Below the pieces are notes generated by a model. That model did not search any database. It worked only from the letters and a program-made list of their open reading frames with translations, and had not been told where the DNA came from. Both the position numbers and the translations under genes were made by a program. Shown piece by piece: positions 34,012 through 43,500 of a stretch of 64,000 nt of DNA; within the stretch, counting starts at the first letter, position 1, and each line of letters starts with the position of its first letter. The stretch spans positions 354,015-418,014 of the forward strand of contig NZ_LNUV01000001.1 in assembly GCF_001512285.1 (NCBI RefSeq), in the 5' to 3' direction. The DNA comes from Arthrobacter sp. EpRS71 (GTDB taxonomy: Bacteria > Actinomycetota > Actinomycetes > Actinomycetales > Micrococcaceae).

Positions 34012-34210
34012 GGAACACATAACCCCAGCTCAGAGCACGCGGAGGGCCAACCCGCCACGACTCTGAACCCGCTCCCTCACAACCAAACAGGTGACCCGCG
34101 GCGCCAGGCACACCCCGCGGCCAGTGTCAGAGGGACCTGGCCAACCGGAATGTACACACATTAAAGCAAAAACCCCCTCTGACGAGGGGGTCTGCCTGTG
34201 CCCGAGGTGG
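34012..34210. repeat. Direct repeat copy A (tRNA-Leu 3' end, terminator and downstream flank)
   Basis: About 199 bp match 36282-36479 in the same orientation at roughly nine of ten positions. The copy ends with the first 11 bases of the tRNA-Leu 3' part (GCCCGAGGTGG) plus a few more similar bases, then diverges. It contains the tRNA terminator hairpin at 34172-34191. It bounds the left side of the toxin-antitoxin and lipoprotein islet. Confidence 0.85.
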
Positions 34211-34311
34211 AACTCGAACGGGATCCTTGGCCGTGGAAACACTGGAATCCCGCAAAGACCTGCGGAATCCGGGCCAGTCCGGCGGCTGTACGAGCCGGTC
34301 CGAGGTGGAAA

Positions 34312-34330
34312 GTGTGGACATCGTCCACAC
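34312..34330. terminator. Palindromic element b, hairpin after doc
   Basis: GTGTGGACATCGTCCACAC has 8-bp arms and lies 23 bp after the doc stop, so it may end that transcript. Because a similar element exists at 33824 it could instead be a mobile-element trace. Confidence 0.45.
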
Positions 34331-34353
34331 CCCATTTCGGATGCGACGGAGGA

Positions 34354-34722
34354 CTAACGGGGCACCAGATGCCTGGAAATCTCGGCGGCAGCGTGCGGCA
34401 GGTCGATAGTAACCGCAGCGACTCCGACGACGAGGTCGAAGCCTTCATCCGTCGTGAAGTCATGCCGGTAACCGTTGATCCACAGCAGCAGCACCATGAG
34501 CGTCCACGCCGTCCCCTTGTTGCCATCAATGAGTGAATGAAACCTGGCGACCGACTCCAACAAGGCTGCAGCCTTCACCGCGAGATGCGGATAGGTCTCC
34601 GCGCCCATGACAGTCGTAGCCGGCCTGGCCAATGCCGAAGCCAACAACCCGACATCACGGATATGAAAGCCGTACCGATCAACTACCTGAAGGGCATCCT
34701 CAATGTCCAGGTACGCTGTCAC
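34354..34722 (-). CDS. doc: Doc-type Fic-fold toxin
   Basis: Death-on-curing family kinase/AMPylator-fold toxin of 122 residues, the usual Doc length. It begins MTAYLDIEDALQVVDRYGF and carries the Fic motif as FHSLIDGNKGTAW (His62, Asp66, Gly67, Asn68, Lys69). The usual Arg after Lys is Gly70 here, so activity could be altered. In well-known Doc proteins this motif phosphorylates EF-Tu. The start overlaps the antitoxin stop by 4 bp (ATGA), a classic antitoxin-first pair. The gene lies in an islet bracketed by tRNA-Leu-derived repeats. Confidence 0.85.
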   Translation of the reverse strand: MTAYLDIEDALQVVDRYGFHIRDVGLLASALARPATTVMGAETYPHLAVKAAALLESVARFHSLIDGNKGTAWTLMVLLLWINGYRHDFTTDEGFDLVVGVAAVTIDLPHAAAEISRHLVPR

Positions 34723-34925
34723 GCGTCTTCAAGGCGCTTCAGCAGATCAGCGTCATGACTCATAACAAAATCAAGGCCCCCGCCAATTTCACGCCGGCGC
34801 GCGTGGCGCTGCAGAACCAATTCGGCCCCCTGCAATAGGAGTGCGGACTTGGACGTGTGTTCCTCGGCAGCCAACTTCTCCAACCGTCGATCAAGGTCCT
34901 CAGGGACACGGAGATTCATAGCCAT
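34719..34925 (-). CDS. Ribbon-helix-helix antitoxin of Doc
   Basis: Small protein of 68 residues starting MAMNLRVPEDLDRRLEKLAA, a CopG/Arc-like ribbon-helix-helix opening, then HTSKSALLLQGAELVLQRHA. The C-terminal part SHDADLLKRLEDA should bind and neutralise Doc. ATG 34925 is preferred, with GGGG five bases upstream; ATGs at 34934 and 34919 are alternatives. The GGTACC inverted repeat directly upstream is a candidate autoregulatory operator. Confidence 0.8.
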   Translation of the reverse strand: MAMNLRVPEDLDRRLEKLAAEEHTSKSALLLQGAELVLQRHARRREIGGGLDFVMSHDADLLKRLEDA

Positions 34926-34934
34926 GAGCCCCAT

Positions 34935-34951
34935 GGTACCAAACCGGTACC
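34935..34951. promoter_or_regulatory. Candidate operator of the doc antitoxin operon
   Basis: GGTACCAAACCGGTACC is an inverted repeat (GGTACC arms, 5-base spacer) starting 10 bp upstream of the antitoxin start. An AAACCGGTA element recurs near 34990. Ribbon-helix-helix antitoxins commonly bind such repeats. Confidence 0.45.
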
Positions 34952-35198
34952 CAAGCGGGCCGGAACGAACACATTCTCCACCGAGGGAAGTAAAACCGGT
35001 AACGGCGCACATGTCAGGTCTGAAAGCAGTCCCCCTCTTTTGGCCCGCTGCCGCTCTGCTGTTCACAGACCGAAGTTCTGGCCTAGTTTCTCACTTTCGT
35101 ATCCCAAGGGTTCCGACACAGTGAGGCTATGTGACGTCGGTGGGTTCAGAGAAGGAGTCGGTGCCTCGCGGGGCGGGATCGCCCATCGGATCAGGTGG

Positions 35199-35987
35199 TC
35201 ATTTGAAGGACTTAAACACGATTGAGTCGAAGACAGTGCGCGCCTCTCTCATCAGCTCCGGATTGATCGATTCGTCGATATAGCCCATCGCGACGACAGC
35301 CCGCCGGCCCGCCACGTCGACCACCCGGTAGGTCTCGCGTTCATTCTGAGTCGAGTACCAGTGTGTGCAGTGGTACATCATTTCTGAGTGGATGCAGAAC
35401 TTGCCGGTGTTGCAGGCCGTGGTGTCCACATCGCCCTCGACAGAGTGGTCGAACTCAAAGCCTGGGTAGTCGCCCACCCTGACCTTGACAGCAGGAGTGC
35501 TTGCCGTTGACGACTGCGCCGCCATAGCCCTAATGAAGGCCTCGGCCGCAGGGCCGACATCGGCAAGGGCTCCCCTCCAGTTACAAGCGTCCTGCGACAC
35601 ATAGAACGCGGGCCCAAGAGTCAGGGAGACGGCCCATTCAGCCGGGTGATCCGGGTCATCTTTGCCCAAGCTATTGCCGTCGAGAGCAGACCAGCCGCCT
35701 GGGACGGTGATCTCGAAAGGCTCCTTGTAGCCGGCGACGGGGACCAGGTAGGTGCCGGCGTCGATATCACCGCTCTCGGGCAGCGGGTAGACCTTGCGAC
35801 TGTCGCGACTCTCCGGCAGCGGTGAGACCGTGGGAGCCTCCGAAGCCGGAGAACTGGGAGACGGGAGGGAGGCGTCGTCCGACTCATACTCACACCCGCC
35901 GAGACACCCAATCAGTGCGATCGTCACCAAGGGCAAGAGACGGCGCAACCGCTGAGTGGGCTTTGCGAGGGGTGTCACAAAAGTCAT
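35199..35987 (-). CDS. Putative lipoprotein of unknown function
   Basis: Product of 262 residues. The N terminus has basic residues, a hydrophobic stretch LLPLVTIALIGCLGGCEYES and a lipobox cysteine (Cys28 or Cys32), so it is probably lipid-anchored outside the membrane. A Ser/Pro-rich linker contains a small internal repeat (PLPESRD and PLPESGD). The body from about residue 80 has four cysteines after the lipobox, perhaps paired, and no recognised domain. The ATG at 35987 has GGTGG upstream. It lies inside the repeat-bracketed islet; surface or exported function is inferred. Confidence 0.75.
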   Translation of the reverse strand: MTFVTPLAKPTQRLRRLLPLVTIALIGCLGGCEYESDDASLPSPSSPASEAPTVSPLPESRDSRKVYPLPESGDIDAGTYLVPVAGYKEPFEITVPGGWSALDGNSLGKDDPDHPAEWAVSLTLGPAFYVSQDACNWRGALADVGPAAEAFIRAMAAQSSTASTPAVKVRVGDYPGFEFDHSVEGDVDTTACNTGKFCIHSEMMYHCTHWYSTQNERETYRVVDVAGRRAVVAMGYIDESINPELMREARTVFDSIVFKSFK

Positions 35988-36281
35988 TGATCCACCAGGC
36001 CGCTACAAGGCACTGTGAGGCCCCGCAGCCTGCTGGCCTCGCGGGCGGCGCATTGGACGCCGTCGAATCAAGTCTCCTCCGGTAGAGAACCCGTGACAAT
36101 GAAGACTTGGACGGAACTGTGCCGAAAGTCATCCCCGTGACAGCACACTGTTGCTTCCGACGCCCGTTGTGGCGCACGGACCGTAGTCCTGCAAACGGTT
36201 TTTGTCACGAGCTGAGTAATGCTCGGAGAAGCGGGCCTGTTGCAGGCCTGCGGCGTCACTGGGAGTACGCAAGCAAGAAGG

Positions 36282-36479
36282 GAACACATAGCCCCAGTTC
36301 ACAGCAAGCGGAGGGACAACCAGCCACGACCCTGAACCCGCTCCCTCACAACCAAACAGGCGACCCGCGGCGCCAGGCACATCCCGCGGCCAGTGTCAGA
36401 GGGACCTGACCAACCAGAATGTACACACGTTAAAGCAAAAACCCCCTCTGACGAGGGGGTCTTCCTGTGCCCGAGGTGG
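36282..36479. repeat. Direct repeat copy B (adjacent to intact tRNA-Leu)
   Basis: The parent copy of the repeat at 34012-34210. It includes the tRNA 3' end (36469-36479), its terminator and about 160 bp of downstream flank. From 35988 to 36281 no gene or structure could be supported. Confidence 0.85.
36441..36460 (-). terminator. Terminator of tRNA-Leu
   Basis: The hairpin ACCCCCTC/GAGGGGGT with loop TGAC is followed on the minus strand by TTTTTGC. It starts 8 bases past the tRNA 3' end. An identical copy is at 34172-34191. Confidence 0.88.
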
Positions 36480-36549
36480 GACTCGAACCCACACACCTTT
36501 CGATACTGCATTTTGAGTGCAGCGCGTCTGCCAATTCCGCCACTCGGGC
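36469..36549 (-). tRNA. tRNA-Leu (anticodon CAA)
   Basis: An 81-nt gene without encoded CCA. Acceptor arms are GCCCGAG/CTCGGGC, the anticodon stem is CTGCA/TGCAG with loop CTCAAAA giving anticodon CAA, a 13-nt variable region follows, and the T-arm is GTGGG-TTCGAGT-CCCAC. This is class II leucine tRNA form. It is followed by a strong terminator, and its 3' end is duplicated 2.27 kb away at 34200, as expected of an integration site. Confidence 0.93.
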
Positions 36550-36737
36550 GCGGATCACCGGGAACTCAGCGGCTCCCATTTCTGTGAGCAACGCGATCCG
36601 TTCCCAGCACGCGGAATTACTCTACATGGAGATAGGCTATTTCAAAGAATCGGGCGCGCTGGTGCAACAGAAACACGCAACGCAACCGTCCACACTAAGA
36701 TGGACATGAACCCGCCGAACCTTTTCAAGGAGATCCC

Positions 36738-37343
36738 GTGACCGAACAGACGGAGTCCACGTCCACAGCCCAGCCGGCCCGACGCGTTGTCGTTGCCGAG
36801 GATGAGACCCTCATCCGCCTGGACATTATCGAGATTTTGAAGGGCGAGGGGTACGACGTCGTCGGCGAGGCAGACAACGGCGAGAAAGCTGTGCAGCTGG
36901 CCGAGGAACTCAAGCCTGACCTTGTCCTCATGGACGTCAAGATGCCTGTCATGGACGGTATCTCGGCTGCTGAGAAGATCGTCAAGGCGCGCATTGCACC
37001 TGTTGTCCTGCTGACTGCTTTCAGCCAGAAGGAACTGGTGGAGCGCGCACGCGACGCCGGTGCCATGGCGTACGTCGTCAAGCCGTTCTCCCCCGCGGAC
37101 CTGATCCCGGCCATCGAGATCGCACTGTCCCGCCATGAGGAGATCAAGGCACTCGAGAACGAGGTTTCCGACCTCCAGGAGCAGTTCGCTACGCGCAAGC
37201 TTGTAGAGCGCGCCAAGAGCCTTCTGACCACCAAGATGGGCCTGACGGAGCCGGAAGCTTTCCGCTGGATCCAGAAGACCTCCATGGACCGCCGCCTCAG
37301 CATGCGTGAGGTTGCCGAAACCATCATCAACCAGGTCAACTAA
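36738..37343 (+). CDS. pdtaR: ANTAR-domain response regulator, PdtaR-like
   Basis: RNA-binding response regulator of 201 residues, like Rv1626 of mycobacteria. The receiver domain has Glu21-Asp22 (VVAEDET), phosphoacceptor Asp66 in LVLMDVKMP, Thr in LLTAFSQ and Lys in AYVVKPFSP. The C-terminal ANTAR domain (about 140-200) includes KSLLTTKMGLTEPEAFRWIQ. It starts at a GTG with AAGGAG upstream. The cognate sensor kinase PdtaS is not in the window. Genes of this type usually sit beside pyk in Micrococcaceae, here convergently. Confidence 0.93.
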   Translation: MTEQTESTSTAQPARRVVVAEDETLIRLDIIEILKGEGYDVVGEADNGEKAVQLAEELKPDLVLMDVKMPVMDGISAAEKIVKARIAPVVLLTAFSQKELVERARDAGAMAYVVKPFSPADLIPAIEIALSRHEEIKALENEVSDLQEQFATRKLVERAKSLLTTKMGLTEPEAFRWIQKTSMDRRLSMREVAETIINQVN

Positions 37344-37356
37344 CACAAAGCAACGC

Positions 37357-37402
37357 ACGACGGCGGCCGCTCACCTCACACGAGGTGCGCGGCCGCCGTC
37401 GT
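37357..37402 (+). terminator. Terminator of pdtaR
   Basis: A perfect 14-bp inverted repeat (ACGACGGCGGCCGC at 37357-37370, mirrored at 37389-37402) with an 18-base loop lies 13 bp after the stop. Confidence 0.7.
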
Positions 37403-37458
37403 ACTCGCCACAAACAGCGCTACTCACCGCATGCAGCGGCACTCACCACGAACAAACG

Positions 37459-37494
37459 AAAAGCGGGCCCCGCCGGAAGGCGGGACCCGCTTTT
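37459..37494. terminator. Terminator of pyk, probably bidirectional
   Basis: The arms AAAAGCGGGCCCCGCC and GGCGGGACCCGCTTTT (one mismatch) enclose a GGAA loop, with T-runs on both strands. It lies 13 bp past the pyk stop. Confidence 0.88.
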
Positions 37495-37507
37495 CGCAAC
37501 CTCAGAA

Positions 37508-38998
37508 CTAAGCCTTGGTCTTGGACTTCTTTTCAGGCCACGGGCCAACAGGCTCCTTGCGCGACGAGTCCACTGTGGACGAGTCGGCGAGGTCGCCTAC
37601 CTTGTGCACCTTCAGCGAGTTGGTGGATCCGGCCTGTCCTGGAGGGGAACCGGCTGCGATGACCACCAGGTCACCTTCGTCCACGAGCTGCATGTCCAGA
37701 AGGCTGCGGTCAACCTGTGCGGTCATTTCGTCGGTGTGGCCCACGGTGGGGACCAGTACCGGCTGGATGCCCCAGGTGAGGGCGAGCTGGTTCCAGACGT
37801 GCTCCACCGGGGTGAAGGCGAAGACGGGCTTGACGGGGCGCAGACGCGAGAGGCGTCGTGCCGAGTCACCGGACTGGGTGAAAGTACAGATGTACTTCGC
37901 GTCCAGCTGGTCGGCGATTTCGACGGCGGCGCGGGTGATGGCGCCACCACGGGTCTTGGGCTTGGTGCCCAGCGGGGGTACGCGCTCAAGGCCGTGTACT
38001 TCGGTGGATTCGATGATCCGGGCCATGACTTTGACGGTCTCGATGGGGTACTGGCCCACGGAGGTTTCACCGGAGAGCATCACTGCGTCGGCGCCGTCGA
38101 GAACTGCGTTGGCGCAGTCGGAAGCCTCGGCGCGCGTCGGACGCGGGTTGTCGATCATGGATTCGAGGACCTGGGTGGCCACGATGACCGGCTTGGCCCA
38201 ACGGCGTGCCAGTTCGATGGCACGCTTCTGGACGATCGGCACCTCTTCGAGCGGCAGTTCCACACCGAGGTCGCCACGGGCAACCATGATGGCATCGAAG
38301 GCGTCGATGATTTCGTGGAGCTGCTCCACTGCCTGCGGCTTTTCGATCTTGGCGATCACCGGCACGCGGCGACCTTCTTCGTCCATGATCTCGTGGACGC
38401 GCTTGATGTCCGAAGCATCGCGGACGAACGAGAGGGCGATCAGGTCAGCCCCACGCTTGAGGGCCCAACGGAGATCGTCCTCGTCCTTTTCGCTCAAGGC
38501 GGGGACGTTGACGGCAACACCGGGAAGGTTGATGCCCTTGTTGTTGGAGACCTTGCCGCCAACAGTCACCGTGGCTACAACTTTGACGTCGTCAACCTCG
38601 ATGGCGCGAAGGGCAACCTTGCCGTCGTCAATGAGCAGGGCATCGCCAACGTTGACGTCCTCGGTGAGGCTCTTGAGCGTGGTGGAGCAGATGTCCTTGG
38701 TGCCGGGGACGTCTTCGGTGGTGATGGTGAAGGTGTCGCCGACAGCCAACTCGTGGGGTCCGTCAACAAAACGGCCAAGACGGATTTTGGGTCCCTGGAG
38801 GTCGGCCATGATGGCCACAGGCTTGCCGAGCTGGGCGGCTGCCTTGCGGACGTTTTCGTAGGTGATGTCATGCACGGAGTAGTCGCCGTGGCTCATGTTC
38901 ATGCGAGCAACGTCGACGCCGGCCTCCAACACCGCGAGGGTGTTCTCGAAGCTGGAGATAGCCGGGCCGAAAGTTGCCACAATTTTCGCGCGTCTCAT
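37508..38998 (-). CDS. pyk: Pyruvate kinase
   Basis: Converts phosphoenolpyruvate and ADP to pyruvate and ATP; 496 residues, normal length. It starts MRRAKIVATFGPA and includes ARMNMSHGDYS, ADLQGPKIRLG, the active-site lysine signature VIAKIEKPQAVEQ, GDLGVELP, and PTRAEASDCANAVLDGADAV. The C-terminal domain is complete with a short Lys-rich extension. Its upstream neighbour gltD is transcribed in the same direction after 54 bp, so an overlapping transcript is possible. Confidence 0.97.
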   Translation of the reverse strand: MRRAKIVATFGPAISSFENTLAVLEAGVDVARMNMSHGDYSVHDITYENVRKAAAQLGKPVAIMADLQGPKIRLGRFVDGPHELAVGDTFTITTEDVPGTKDICSTTLKSLTEDVNVGDALLIDDGKVALRAIEVDDVKVVATVTVGGKVSNNKGINLPGVAVNVPALSEKDEDDLRWALKRGADLIALSFVRDASDIKRVHEIMDEEGRRVPVIAKIEKPQAVEQLHEIIDAFDAIMVARGDLGVELPLEEVPIVQKRAIELARRWAKPVIVATQVLESMIDNPRPTRAEASDCANAVLDGADAVMLSGETSVGQYPIETVKVMARIIESTEVHGLERVPPLGTKPKTRGGAITRAAVEIADQLDAKYICTFTQSGDSARRLSRLRPVKPVFAFTPVEHVWNQLALTWGIQPVLVPTVGHTDEMTAQVDRSLLDMQLVDEGDLVVIAAGSPPGQAGSTNSLKVHKVGDLADSSTVDSSRKEPVGPWPEKKSKTKA

Positions 38999-39052
38999 AT
39001 ACCTACCCTAAGTAGTCATGCTGATTGAGTAAAAGAAGTGTTCCTGCCGGCG

Positions 39053-40510
39053 CTATAAGACCGCTATCGCCCGGTCGGTGGGGGCGACCGGTGCCGGGAG
39101 GATGGTGCTTCCCATCAGGAACCTGTCCACTGCAGCCGCGCACGCACGGCCTTCCGCAATGGCCCACACAATCAGTGACTGGCCACGTCCGGCATCACCG
39201 GCAACGAACACTCCCTCAGTGTTCGTCATGTAGTAGCCGTCGCGGGCAACGTTGCCCCGACCGTCGAATTCTGCACTGACCTGCTCTGTGATACCTGCCG
39301 GCTCAGCACCGGTAAAGCCAAGGCTCAAGAACACAAGGTCAGCTGGAATGATTCGTTCTGTACCGGCCTTGGGCAGGCGTTTGCCGTCCACGAACTCGGT
39401 TTCAGCAACTTTGACGCCGGTGAGCTTGCCGTTTTCTCCAACGAACTCAACGGTTGATGCAAGGTAGGTACGCTCGCCGCCTTCTTCGTGGGCGCTGGCG
39501 ACCTCGAACAGGGTGGGGAACGTGGGCCACGGCTGGTGGGTGGCACGCTCGGCGGGCGGCTGCTTGCCGATCGCGAGAGTGGTCACCGACGCAGCCTGGT
39601 GGCGGTGGGCGGTGCCGATGCAATCGGCACCGGTGTCGCCACCACCGAGGATGACAACGTGCTTGCCGCGGGCATCGATGTGGTTTTCGGGGTTCTCCCC
39701 CGCCACCATACGGTTCGAAGGAACCAGGTAATCCATGGCGAAGTGGACACCCTCAAGGTCACGGCCCGGAATGGGCAGGTCACGCGGCACGGTGGCGCCC
39801 GTGGCCACAACAACGGCGTCGTAACGGCGGCGCAGCTGCTCCCACGTGACATCCGTACCCACAGCGACGCCGGTCCGGAAGCGGGTGCCTTCGGCCTTCA
39901 TCTGCTCCAGGCGGCGGTCAACTTGTTCCTTCTCCATTTTAAAGTCGGGGATGCCGTAGCGGAGAAGGCCGCCGATCTTGTCGTCTCGCTCGTACACGGC
40001 AACAGTGTGGCCCACACGGGTCAGCTGTTGTGCCACGGCAAGGCCTGCGGGACCGGAACCGACCACAGCCACCGTCTTGCCGGTGAGGCGCGTCGGCGGA
40101 AGGGGCTGGACCCAGTCGTTGTCGAAGGCCTGATCGATGATCGAAACCTCAACCTGCTTGATGGTCACCGCAGGCTGGTTGATGCCCAGCACACAGGACG
40201 CTTCGCAGGGAGCAGGGCACAGGCGGCCGGTGAACTCCGGGAAGTTGTTCGTAGCGTGAAGGCGCTCAATCGCTTCTTCACCCTTGTCCCGCCACACGAG
40301 GTCGTTCCACTCGGGAATGAGGTTGCCCAGCGGGCAGCCCTGGTGGCAGAACGGAACACCGCAGTCCATGCAGCGGCCGGCCTGGCTCTTCAGGACGCCC
40401 TTTTCCTGGGCTTCGTACACTTCTTTCCAGTCCATGATGCGGACGGGAACGGGACGGCGTGGCTGCGTTTCGCGCTGCCGGACTTTCAGAAATCCGCGTG
40501 GATCAGCCAC
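39053..40510 (-). CDS. gltD: Glutamate synthase [NADPH] small subunit
   Basis: Beta subunit of glutamate synthase, passing electrons from NADPH via FAD and iron-sulfur clusters; 485 residues. Cysteines for two 4Fe-4S clusters lie in [16 protein letters not shown] and [15 protein letters not shown]- and NADPH-binding glycine loops are [15 protein letters not shown] and [12 protein letters not shown]. The protein starts at a GTG (40510) that overlaps the gltB stop by 8 bp, with GGAGG upstream, so translation is coupled. Confidence 0.97.
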   Translation of the reverse strand: MADPRGFLKVRQRETQPRRPVPVRIMDWKEVYEAQEKGVLKSQAGRCMDCGVPFCHQGCPLGNLIPEWNDLVWRDKGEEAIERLHATNNFPEFTGRLCPAPCEASCVLGINQPAVTIKQVEVSIIDQAFDNDWVQPLPPTRLTGKTVAVVGSGPAGLAVAQQLTRVGHTVAVYERDDKIGGLLRYGIPDFKMEKEQVDRRLEQMKAEGTRFRTGVAVGTDVTWEQLRRRYDAVVVATGATVPRDLPIPGRDLEGVHFAMDYLVPSNRMVAGENPENHIDARGKHVVILGGGDTGADCIGTAHRHQAASVTTLAIGKQPPAERATHQPWPTFPTLFEVASAHEEGGERTYLASTVEFVGENGKLTGVKVAETEFVDGKRLPKAGTERIIPADLVFLSLGFTGAEPAGITEQVSAEFDGRGNVARDGYYMTNTEGVFVAGDAGRGQSLIVWAIAEGRACAAAVDRFLMGSTILPAPVAPTDRAIAVL

Positions 40511-43500
40511 CGGTTACCTCCAGGATTCGAGACCATACTTCTTCGCCATCGGGGTCAAGGCCCTCTTCGATGGCGTCGAGACGGGTTTGCAGGACTGCGG
40601 CGTAATCGCGCGGCAGCACTTTGGTGATGCGGGCGGCGGTGTCGTCGAAGTTCTCGAGCAGACGGCCCGCCAGGACGGATTCGGTTTCCTCAACATGCTT
40701 GGTGAGCAGGCCGTGAACAATGTCGCGGTCCTCGGCGTGGAGCTCCAGGAGCTGGAGTTCACCGGTATCAAGGGCCATCTTGTTGACGCGCTCAGGCTGC
40801 AGGTCCAGCACGTATGCGGTTCCACCGGACATGCCGGCACCGAAGTTGCGGCCGGTGCGGCCGATGATCAGCGTCTGGCCACCGGTCATGTACTCGCACC
40901 CGTGATCGCCAATACCTTCGACGACGGCGGTGGCACCGGAGTTGCGCACCAGGAACCGTTCGCCAACTTGTCCACGAAGGAACATTTCACCGCTGGTGGC
41001 GCCGTAACCAATGACGTTGCCGGCAATGACGTTGCGTTCCGCCTGGAACACGTTGGTGCGGTCCGGGCGGACGATGATGCGACCACCGGACAAACCCTTA
41101 CCGACGTAGTCGTTGGAGTCGCCAAACATGCGCAGCGTGATGCCGGCAGGCAGGAACGCGCCGAGGGACTGGCCCGCGGTGCCATTGAGCGTGACGTCGA
41201 TCGTGTCAGTGGCCAGGACATCAATGCCGAACGTTTTGGTCACCACGTGGCCCAGCATGGTACCCACGGAACGGTCCGTGTTGATGACGTCCAGGGTGAT
41301 CTTGACCGGCATGCGGTCGCTGAGCGCTTCCTGGGCCATGGTGATCAGCCGCTGGTCAAAGTGCTTGTCCAGCTCGTGGTTCTGGCCGGTCATGTTGCGC
41401 AGCGGCACGTCGTCGTCGAACTCCAGCCCGTGCAGGATGGGGTCCAGATCCAGGCCTTCGGCCTTCCAGTGGTTGATCGCTTCGCGGGTGTCCAGAACCT
41501 CGGCGTGGCCGATTGCCTCTTCCAGGCTGCGGAAACCGAGCTCGGCGAGGATTTCCCGGACTTCTTCTGCGAGGAACTCGAAGAAGTTGACCACGAACTC
41601 GGGCTTGCCGTTGAACCGGGAGCGAAGCTCTGGGTTTTGCGTGGCAACACCGACGGGGCAGGTGTCAAGGTGGCAGACGCGCATCATGATGCAGCCGGAG
41701 ACAACCAGCGGAGCAGTCGCGAAGCCGTACTCTTCGCCACCCAAAAGGGCGGCAATGACAACGTCGCGGCCGGTCTTGAGCTGGCCATCCACCTGAACCA
41801 CCACACGGTCACGGAGACCGTTGAGCATCAGGGTCTGCTGGGTCTCGGCGAGGCCAAGTTCCCACGGCACACCCGCGTGCTTGAGCGAGTTCAGCGGCGA
41901 GGCGCCGGTACCGCCGTCGTGACCTGAAACAAGTACGACGTCGGCCTTCGCCTTGGTGACGCCGGACGCCACCGTGCCGATCCCGACTTCCGAAACCAGC
42001 TTTACGTGGACTCGTGCCGAAGGGTTGGCGCGCTTGGCATCGTAGATGAGTTGCGCGAGGTCTTCGATCGAGTAGATGTCGTGGTGCGGGGGCGGGGAAA
42101 TGAGTCCGACGCCCGGTGTTGAGTGACGCGTCCGGGCTACCCAGGGGTAGACCTTCTGGGCCATCAGCTGGCCGCCTTCGCCGGGCTTGGCACCCTGGGC
42201 CATCTTGATCTGGATGTCATCGGCGTTGGTCAGGTACAAGCTGGTGACACCGAAGCGGCCGGAAGCGATCTGCTTGATGGCAGAACGGCGCTCCGGATCC
42301 AGCAGGCGGTCAACGTCCTCGCCACCCTCACCGGTGTTGGACTTGGCGCCCAAACGGTTCATGGCGATCGCGAGGGTCTCGTGGGCTTCCTTGGAAATGG
42401 AGCCGTAACTCATGGCGCCCGTGGAGAAACGCTTGACGATGCTGGAAACGGGTTCCACTTCTTCGAGCGGAACGGCCGGACGGACACCGTCCTTGAACTT
42501 GAGGAGCCCACGCAGGGTCATCAGGTTCTCGGACTGATCGTCAATGCCCTTGGTGTAGGACTTGAAGATGTCGTACCGGCGTTCGCGGGTGGCGTGCTGA
42601 AGGCGGAAAACCGTCTCCGGGTTGAAGAGGTGCGGTTCGCCGTCGCGGCGCCACTGGTACTCGCCGCCGCCAAGCAGCGGCTGGTGCGGGTGCTCGATGC
42701 CGCCTTCCGGGTACGCCATCTGGTGACGTGCCGAAACTTCGGCTGCGATGACGTCCAGGCCGACGCCGCCCAGCTGGGAGTGCGTGCCGGAGAAGAATTC
42801 ATCCACGAGTTCCTGGGACAGGCCCAGGGCTTCGAAGGTCTGGGCGCCTGTGTAGGAAGCCACAGTGGAGATGCCCATCTTGGACATGATCTTCAGGACA
42901 CCCTTGCCGAGGCCCTTGATGAGGTTGTAGACGCCGTCTTCGGCAGTGACGCCTGTGACGTCTCCGTTGGAGATCAGCTGTTCCACCGATTCCATGGCCA
43001 GGTACGGGTTGACTGCAGATGCACCGTAACCGATGAGTACCGCCACGTGGTGCGTCTCGCGGACATCGCCGGCCTCAACCACCAGGGCGGTCTTGGTCCG
43101 GTTGGCACTGCGGAGCAGATGGTGGTGAACGGCGCTGACCAGCAGGAGCGAAGGAATCGGAGCCCACTGCGCGTTGGAGTCACGGTCGGACAGCACAACG
43201 TACTGCACACCGCGGTTGATCGCACCGGAGACCTGCTCGCAGATCTCCGTCAGCCGTGCACGAAGTGCGGCTTCCCCACCCTCGGGGCGGTAAAGGCCGC
43301 GGACCTTCATGGCGATGCGATCGCCGTCGGGGGTTTCGATGTTCGCGATCTTGGCGAGCTGATCGTTGTTGATCACCGGGAACGGCAGGGAGATCTGCGG
43401 CTGGCGGACCTGCTTGCCATCCAACAGGTTGCCGTTGGGACCAATGGCGCACTTCAGCGAGGTAACCAACTCTTCGCGGATGGCGTCCAGCGGCGGGTTG

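Noticed and set aside
34200-34225. Possible second tRNA gene at repeat copy A
   Set aside because: Only the 3' end of tRNA-Leu is present; no anticodon arm or acceptor partner follows.
37385-39028. 547-codon plus-strand frame opposite pyk
   Set aside because: Antisense of pyruvate kinase, which has full motifs on the minus strand.
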